Origin: Symbiodinium natans
Lineage: Eukaryota > Sar > Dinophyceae > Suessiales > Symbiodiniaceae
DNA: 64,000 nt
Direction of reading: 5' to 3'
Assembly (NCBI GenBank): GCA_905221605.1
Contig: CAJNDS010000291.1
Span: forward strand, 604,589 to 668,588
Shown: positions 57,600 to 64,000 of the stretch, piece by piece
Layout: every line of letters begins with the position of its first letter
Position numbering within the stretch: position 1 is the stretch's first letter
Translations under genes and position numbers: made by a program
Notes under the pieces: generated by a model
The model's input: only the letters and a program-made list of their open reading frames with translations
What the model was told of the DNA's origin: nothing
The model's database searches: none

Positions 57600-60500
57600 A
57601 GGTTCCATCTACCTGTCAGGCCAAGGCCATCCACAGCTTTCACCAAGGAGGCGCATGCTCAATGAACACACGGTCGCTCAGTGAAGACACGATCGCTATC
57701 GCGAACAGACCTCTCGAAAGAACACTTGTTTTGTGATGTGCCTTTCAGAGGACATGGTACGCTCTGTTCTTGCAACACAGCTTTGTGCATCGGGACGGAA
57801 TCGAAGGTTCAGGCTTATCATAATTTCACCTTATGAGGGGGGTACATGCAGTGCTGCCTCCTTGTGCCTAAAGCGCGTGTGGGCTAGGAAAAGGTAGCAC
57901 CTCAAATTACGGCACTTCGTACATGATACGTATCTGAACTGGAACATGTTGAGGTAGTGGCAGTGTTCTCTTAAGGCCTACATCAGCTTAGTCTGCTGTG
58001 CCTGCCAGATGGGGATTGTCAGCTGCCCTTTTCGGGCATGGCATCTGTGAGATGCTATCAGCCACGGCAAAATCTGCTTGGATCGGCCCAACCATATGAT
58101 GCCCAATGCGTATACCATCTGCACTGTGTAGCTGTGGGTTTTTCTGAGTTTCCGGTCAGCTCTCGCCTGGCCAAGCTATGAAACTCAATGCACTCAGTGC
58201 ATCGGCCCTTACCGGCCTTACCGGTCTCAGCCGCGGCGGCCTCCACCACCTCCGCCTCCTCCGCCACCACCGCCACCGGCACCACCACCCTTGCCCTGGA
58301 CAAGTGCGAAAGCAGCAAGAGGATGCAAGAGTTCGCTGCGAACATGAGCCGACGTCAATGGAATGGAGAGCTGTCAAACCAACGCACCAGCCCTGCAAAC
58401 AACTTCAGACACACTTACCCAGATCAAGCTTCGGAACCTGGACATCAGATGCTTGTGGGGCCTTGCCACCCTGGCCGTCATCGCCCATGCTGGACATCAA
58501 CAGGACTGCCTTAACGTCGCACCAGCAGTTCGTTATGGATGTACTACAAGGAGAAGGCAAACGCATCGGACCTTGTCTTTTCCATGACTGTCAGCTGCAT
58601 CTGTGACGCGCTGTGACTGCATCCAGGTGCCAGGCGATCGCAATGACCCACCAGTACCTGAAAATGCTGATCACTGACCAGCAGTATGGACTTGAGGGCT
58701 CGTGTGCAAATCGGCATCGGCACCAGCGCTTTGAAACGAAGACTACGAGAAGTGGTTCCAGGGTACTCATCGGTAGCCATCAACACTACTTGCAGCGGCC
58801 GCATGCCAGGAAAGGTGGACCCGAGCCCCATATGTGCAGGCCGCACTTGCGCAGGAACGAGGGCTGCTGCTGCTCTCCACCGCCGGGCTTGATGTTGCCA
58901 TCGCCATCCCTGCCAGGGTCCACAAAATCGACTCGGAAACAATAAGGACCAAAGACGCCTGGAATCTCTGGCCCAAAGCCAATTTAAGCAGAGAAATTGC
59001 CATTTCTTCGCCTCACGGGTGGCGGAACACGTGGTCCCTCCAAGCGGCTGGGCTCGGAGAGGTGCACCTCAGAAAGCAACTGAATGGAGAGCGATCCGCA
59101 TTGTAAAAAGCATCCGGACAGCTACTCCTCCTACGCCTGCTACTTCTAATGCTTCGATGCTGCTTCGAATACTCCTGAAACGTGTGCATACTTCCTTAAG
59201 CTGCAGATCCCACCTGGGTGTGGTCGAAGAGCATCAAGCCCAGGGTGTGCCGTACTCTGTACGACAAGCCTTGCAAAAGAGATGATTCCAAATGTCAGAG
59301 AAGTCACGAACGAAGTGAAGCACAACTTGCGGCATTGTGCGACTCTTGTCCGCACCTACTGGAATGCCGGCGTCGCTCACAGAGACCTCCAAAGATCAGA
59401 AGCGTCAAGAGCACAGCAGTGCTTAGCAGCGCGGCCATGGGATCTGAGCACAGCCTCCAGGATATCATGCCAATCCTCGAAGTGGTCTGCTAGCAGCTTC
59501 GCAGGAATGGAGGCCTACCGGGCAGGCCAAGCTTTGTGAGAGCACTGCAGGCTGAAGAGCTTGGGTCGTCAGAAAACAGCGACAGGCAAGCAATGGCAAG
59601 CAGATTTAACATGAGGCAACTAAACGCAGCCTGCAGGACTCTCTTGGGATTTTCTGGATTGTACCTTCCAAGTTCCACAAGTTCCAGGAGCGGAAGCGAT
59701 CCAAAGAGGCTCAGAAAACAAAAGTCCAGCTTTGTGCAGTTCAAGGCACATGCGAATGGCATAGTACTGGTGATCCTTCGCTGCCTGCCATTCAGCCAGC
59801 TTCCGAGACGTTTTGGCCCATGTGGCCCTGCACCATGAAAAATTGGAGCGCTGCACTCGCGATCTTGCCTCGGAGATCAGCTGCTGAAGCTGTTCTGTTT
59901 TCAGCTGCTTGAACTCCTTGCAGGCCATCGATGTTGCTATACTACCGCCCAGACTGAATACACCTCGCACCACGACGAGCCCTCGGACTTCAGGCGTTGA
60001 AGCCAAACCCGGTCGACCCTCAACTGTTGTTGAAATCACCGAACCTTCACTCAGCGAGCCCCATCTTACAGATGTCCATTGTTACGACATAGCTGTGTAG
60101 CGAACACCCCAAACAGGACCCCGCCTTGGCATCGCTGAGTCGCGCTTCGTAGCCGGCACCGTGGCCGGAGAGCATGATGGTGCCGCGCTGGACGTGAAAA
60201 AAAAAAGTTTGTTTCTACCAGAGGCCCGGGTGCGATGCAAAGATGCCAACTCATTGCCATGGTGTACCACATGCTACCACATGCTATGCCGCATGATCCC
60301 ACTCGTTGACTAAGAAGCTTGGCACGCATCCCAAAGGCACATCGGGCTCGGGGGCCCCTAAGGGCCCTGCCGGCATCCACTTGATGGAGTTGGTAAGGAA
60401 CCCGTGCTCCATCACCTCAGCTACCGTCAGCTACCCATCTCCAGCTCCGGGCTCAAACGATGGCAAACAGGAGGTTTGGAATTCCATCTTTTTCCCCATC

Positions 60501-62500
60501 ACACATGTGTCTCATTTTGAGGATTCCGGCTCTGCTTCATCACGCTGTTTCTGACTCCCGTCTTTAAGTTGGGGTCTTGTTGTGTTGAAGATTGCCCCCC
60601 CCCCGCACACACAAATTGTTGTCTCGTTTGAGGGTCGCCCGCTCTTTACCCTCCGCATCTCCTTGTTTCGGACCACCCGAGTACCGTCACCGCCGCACTT
60701 GACTCGAATGTCTTCTTACTGTCGGGGAATCCCAAGCCGGCGTTTCAGCCGTGAAAGTGGACGAGATACAGGCTCTGGGGGGATGGTTGCAGGCTCTGCG
60801 TTGCGTTTCACCTGATACAACGCTTCGACAACTCAGCTTAGGGCTGTGAGGCACGTCTGCTGATGCCTCTGCTAACGCCTCTGCTAGCGCCTCTGCTAGC
60901 GCCTCTTCTCAATCCCTAGGCCGGGTAGGCCATTCGCCCGTCGTCGTTTGAGTCTCGCACATAGACCGAAGAGGGCGTCTCAGCCAGGCCGATGTCATCG
61001 CTGCCTGAGGCAGTGCGGCAAAACAGCCTTAACAAAACGATTTCCAACAAGAATCCCGCATGTCACAGAGCAAGCCGAGCAAAAGCGCCTGTCACGGAGT
61101 CCTCGGAGTTCGCTACGGCCTCGCTGTAGGCCTAACGCCGCATGTCAGGGCTGATGGCTACCTGTACCGGAACGCAGCGGAAGCGCACAAGTTTCTTGCG
61201 CAAGCATGACCGGTGAGACCTGTACAAGCCATTTGTTGTCGTAGATGTTAAGAGATGGGACTTCTCTTGGCAAGTCGCTACAGTAACATGTCAGACCGCG
61301 CCACCTGTTGCTCTCGATCTCGGTCAAACGACAAGCCATTAAAGCTCGAGCCGTCCCAGCAAGTACAGAATCAGCTTGTCAGCAGATACGGCCACCTCCC
61401 TCAGGAGCCTGCAGCACCGCCGAATACCGCTTACACACTGCTTGACAAAGTCCACAGATTCAGTTGGGCTTCCTGCAGTAGTTACTTATACGTGTACCAT
61501 CACTCTCGATTACGAGTCACCTTCATGTTTATTCGAGTTACCGCGCCTTGGTAAAGTAAAAGTCGAGCTCTGCGCCTGCAAGCTTTTCTTCTTTCCTAGA
61601 GACTTCAAGTTCCGGTTATGACTTATGCTTAGTCATGACACCGAGCAATCAGCGGCTGCAGACGCCCATCCACACCCCTGCTGAAGTGTTTCAAAGTCCC
61701 CATAATGGCCGGCATTCCCCTGCCTCGAGGCAGCTTGCAGCCAGCACTGCTCCAGGGATGTCCAGACGATGCTGCAGCAGTGAGCTCAGCTCGATGCACA
61801 GCTCTCTCTTCACATCTCGAAACTTTGACCGCAGATCTGCGACAAACGTGACAACGAACTAGCAGTCATCCGCCGAAGCTTTAGCCCCACAGACATTATC
61901 ATCAGGGGTGGCCCCAGGAACCTTCCGCAGCAAACCCAGGGACCCCTCAGGAACTTTTGGGGACCTGCGTACGGACCGGCGATGTGCTCGGAGGGGCTTG
62001 GGAAAGCGCTTGGGGTCTCAGAAGGGAAAAAACATGCACATGGCTCTGCACCTCCTTTGTGGGTGGAAAGCCGGGTTTCTTTGAGGAAGGGCTGTGGGCA
62101 GCCCACCGCGCAGTCCTTTACGCGGGAAGCTCGGGATCCTGAAAAGTCAAGGCAAGGCTAGCTGCTCCGCCTCAGCCCAGCAGCCGTGGGCCTCGGGACC
62201 CCTCGGGACCCCTGATGACCCCTGCTTCCCCCCCCAATCTTTCGTTTTGAAAGCTTTCGAATCTGGGTCTCCTTGCCATGCTTGGCATGGAGAACATCAA
62301 GTTTGTTGACCTGGGCAGCCCACGGCCCCACCCCTTTGCTGTCAAGCTGTGCCGAGGCGGTCGATGCGCAGCATATTTACAACTAGCTCTGCCTTGCTTG
62401 GCATATACAATTTGCGACATCCAACTGCAGCGAACTGCATTCCCAACCTTCTCAGCACGCCCACAGTGCGTAAGCAGCGCAACCACCTGACCAAAGGCAG
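57600..62500. other. Mostly unassigned; a few protein-like frames
   Basis: The best minus-strand candidate is 59750-59940 (MACKEFKQLKTEQLQQLISE, then ARSRVQRSNFSWCRATWAKT), a charged helix in a 139-codon frame. Others at about 58700-58790 and 61380-61440 are weak. Triplet repeats (GCCGCC-like) occur at 58225-58300. Confidence 0.3.
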
Positions 62501-62521
62501 GTTTGGATGAGGCCTCGTGGC

Positions 62522-63550
62522 TTTGCGCGCTTCTGCGAAGCGGCGAAGCTCGACGAGGTCCACGGGCCTGGCGCCAGCGGCCCGCCTGCCATGCTGCCGC
62601 AGCAGCTGCAGCGCGGGCAACTGGACCAGCCGGCAGCGCCCTTTAAGCAAAGATTCGACATGAAACGCCCGTGCACACGAGTGCGAATGAACGATGAGTC
62701 GATAAGGTGAGTTGTGCGAGCAAAGGGGAGTTTTAAAGGTTGCTCCGCAGGCGTCAGGAAATTGAACGTCAGGCTGGTTGCAGACCTCCAGCTGCCAGCC
62801 GACAGTAGCCTGAGACCAGTGAGCCAGGCACCAGCCGCCACACAGGATGCCGTCGCAGCACCTTCTTCTTTGTAACATCGAAGCTTGAACAAACGTTAGC
62901 ACACATGGTGCTTAACTTTACGCATTTCTATGTGGGTCCATGCTTTGTTGACGGGTCCTCAAAAACAGCGCCAAGGTGCCGATGGTGCGAGTATTGGCCT
63001 CCGGCCCAAGGAAATGGAGGAGGCGAGTGGCCATCTGCCAGGCGCCAAAAGGCTCGCAGGCACCTTCGCAAACTTTTGCCGAGTGGGCATAGCCTAGCTG
63101 CATAGACAATGACCCCCAGAGCAGCCCCGGCGCAGAGAAGCTGCCTTTTGCTAACCAGGACACTGGCTGCAGCATTCGCAAGGGCGGCATCGGTCTGTAC
63201 CAAAGCACCACGTGCTGCGTGGAGGAGTGCGAAAGCTGTGGCCTCTGAGGTTTCTGCCAACGACGCAACTGTCTTCTACACGACTTACACATTGAAACCT
63301 GAACATGACTCGACAAACTGTGCTAAAGTTGTCTACAGCATGCCCCAGCGGCCCAAGTGCATCCGGCCAGCACGGCGCCATAGATGGTGGCGCTCAGCAC
63401 AAAGCCTTTGACGCGTGCACACGCAAGTTTGTCCGGCTTATTCCGAGGCCTCCGATCACGCGCTGCCTCGCCGCCCAGCTTCCGTCAACAGCTCCTGGGC
63501 CAAGGCCACGCGGCCTCTCACAGATCTCACAGCAACTTGGCGCTCTTCAC
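62522..63550 (-). CDS. Two-TM protein of unknown function, four phased exons
   Basis: Exons: about 63467-63550 (RQVAVRSVRGRVALAQELLT, then EAGRR), 63344-63405 (GFVLSATIYGAVLAGCTWAA), 63080-63242 (ATAFALLHAARGALVQTDAA and KRQLLCAGAALGVIVYAARL) and about 62522-62640 (GRCRLVQLPALQLLRQHGRR and PVDLVELRRFAEARK). All three junctions preserve phase (1, 0, 1) with GC donors and AG|G acceptors. Two hydrophobic spans (VLSATIYGAVLAGCTWAAG; LLCAGAALGVIVYAARL) flank an amphipathic alanine-rich helix, and a basic cytosolic-type segment follows. No family was recognised and neither terminus was found. Confidence 0.6.
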
Positions 63551-64000
63551 TCCAACAACTCCGGCTCGCAGGTCTACACAAGGAGGGTGCATACAAAGGG
63601 AATCCCCCACAAAAAAACTTCTGCAGGCTGCTTCCATTTTGGACTCCGTCTTGGGCAGGGGATTGGGAGGGGACCCGCCCACTGGCAGGAGCCGCAGCTG
63701 CAGCTTTCCTCCCAGTTGTTGTCCTCTGTTGCTTGTTTTTTTTTGTTGCAGCTGTCAGGGTGCTCGTAGCCGATGCGCTTGACACCGGCCGAAAAATCAC
63801 GATGTGCCTTGCACGCCGACGGCACACCCGTCTTTACTGGAGCCCGCAAGACGTGGGGACAATTTTGCTCCGGCCTGAAGCTTCATCTACATAGTTTCTT
63901 TGCTCGGGCGGCATTGGAGCAAAACCCTCCAACCACACATGAGAGCTGGCCAGAGGCAGCCGGCCTGCTCGTTTGCAGGAGCTTGTCACGGTGCCAAAGG

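Noticed and set aside
1-64000. CRISPR array, bacterial operon, IS element, tRNA or rRNA
   Set aside because: None seen; repeats are microsatellites or telomere-like, and gene structure is eukaryotic with spliced exons.
1-64000. Relict dinoflagellate spliced-leader sequence
   Set aside because: I looked for the conserved TTTTGGCTCAAG core on both strands and found no convincing copy; a computed search would be more reliable.

Overview
This window looks like nuclear DNA from a dinoflagellate, probably a member of the Suessiales/Symbiodiniaceae (the group name is inference). The reasons are: protein-coding exons of about 17-120 nt spread over kilobases; splice donors that read GC or GA more often than GT, with AG|G around both splice ends; every gene I could decode on the same (minus) strand, as expected of dinoflagellate unidirectional gene arrays; plant-type TTTAGGG/CCCTAAA blocks scattered internally; and an assembly gap of 100 N. 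Almost none of the long ATG-to-stop ORFs is a gene. The real genes were found by translating short segments by eye and joining them where phase, splice sites and protein-family motifs agree.

Layout, all on the minus strand, so transcription runs right to left. 62.5-63.6 kb: a two-TM protein of unknown function. 56.2-57.5 kb: three unassigned exons. 51.7-55.1 kb: repeat island with a ~110-bp satellite, GATAGGGGTCTATC palindromes and degenerate CCCTAAA. 47-51 kb: several unassigned exons. 45.4-46.9 kb: a multi-pass membrane protein with an acidic N-terminus. 39.8-44.9 kb: an armadillo-repeat protein with long telomere-like arrays inside its introns. 31.7-35 kb: microsatellites, a ~1.4-kb (ACAAGCACACGC)n minisatellite, the gap and a 52-bp poly-G. 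30.8-31.5 kb: a CCCH zinc-finger protein. 27.8-28.7 kb: helical exons. 22.0-24.8 kb: a phosphatidylinositol-phosphate kinase. 20.4-21.0 kb: an unnamed three-exon gene. 9.5-15.9 kb, possibly from 18.2 kb: a phosphoinositide-specific phospholipase C with EF-type region, X box, Y box and C2 domain. 3.9-7.7 kb: tubulin-folding cofactor D (TBCD). 0-1.2 kb: a CBS-domain protein running off the left edge.

Functionally, the notable feature is that PIP kinase (makes PIP2) and PLC (cleaves PIP2 to IP3 and diacylglycerol) lie in the same orientation within about 15 kb, with TBCD (tubulin dimer assembly) next. Co-expression is inference. Long intergenic and intronic stretches carry only simple repeats or nothing I can identify. 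Exon boundaries are hand-assigned: junctions marked as phase-consistent are strong, the others approximate to several bases.
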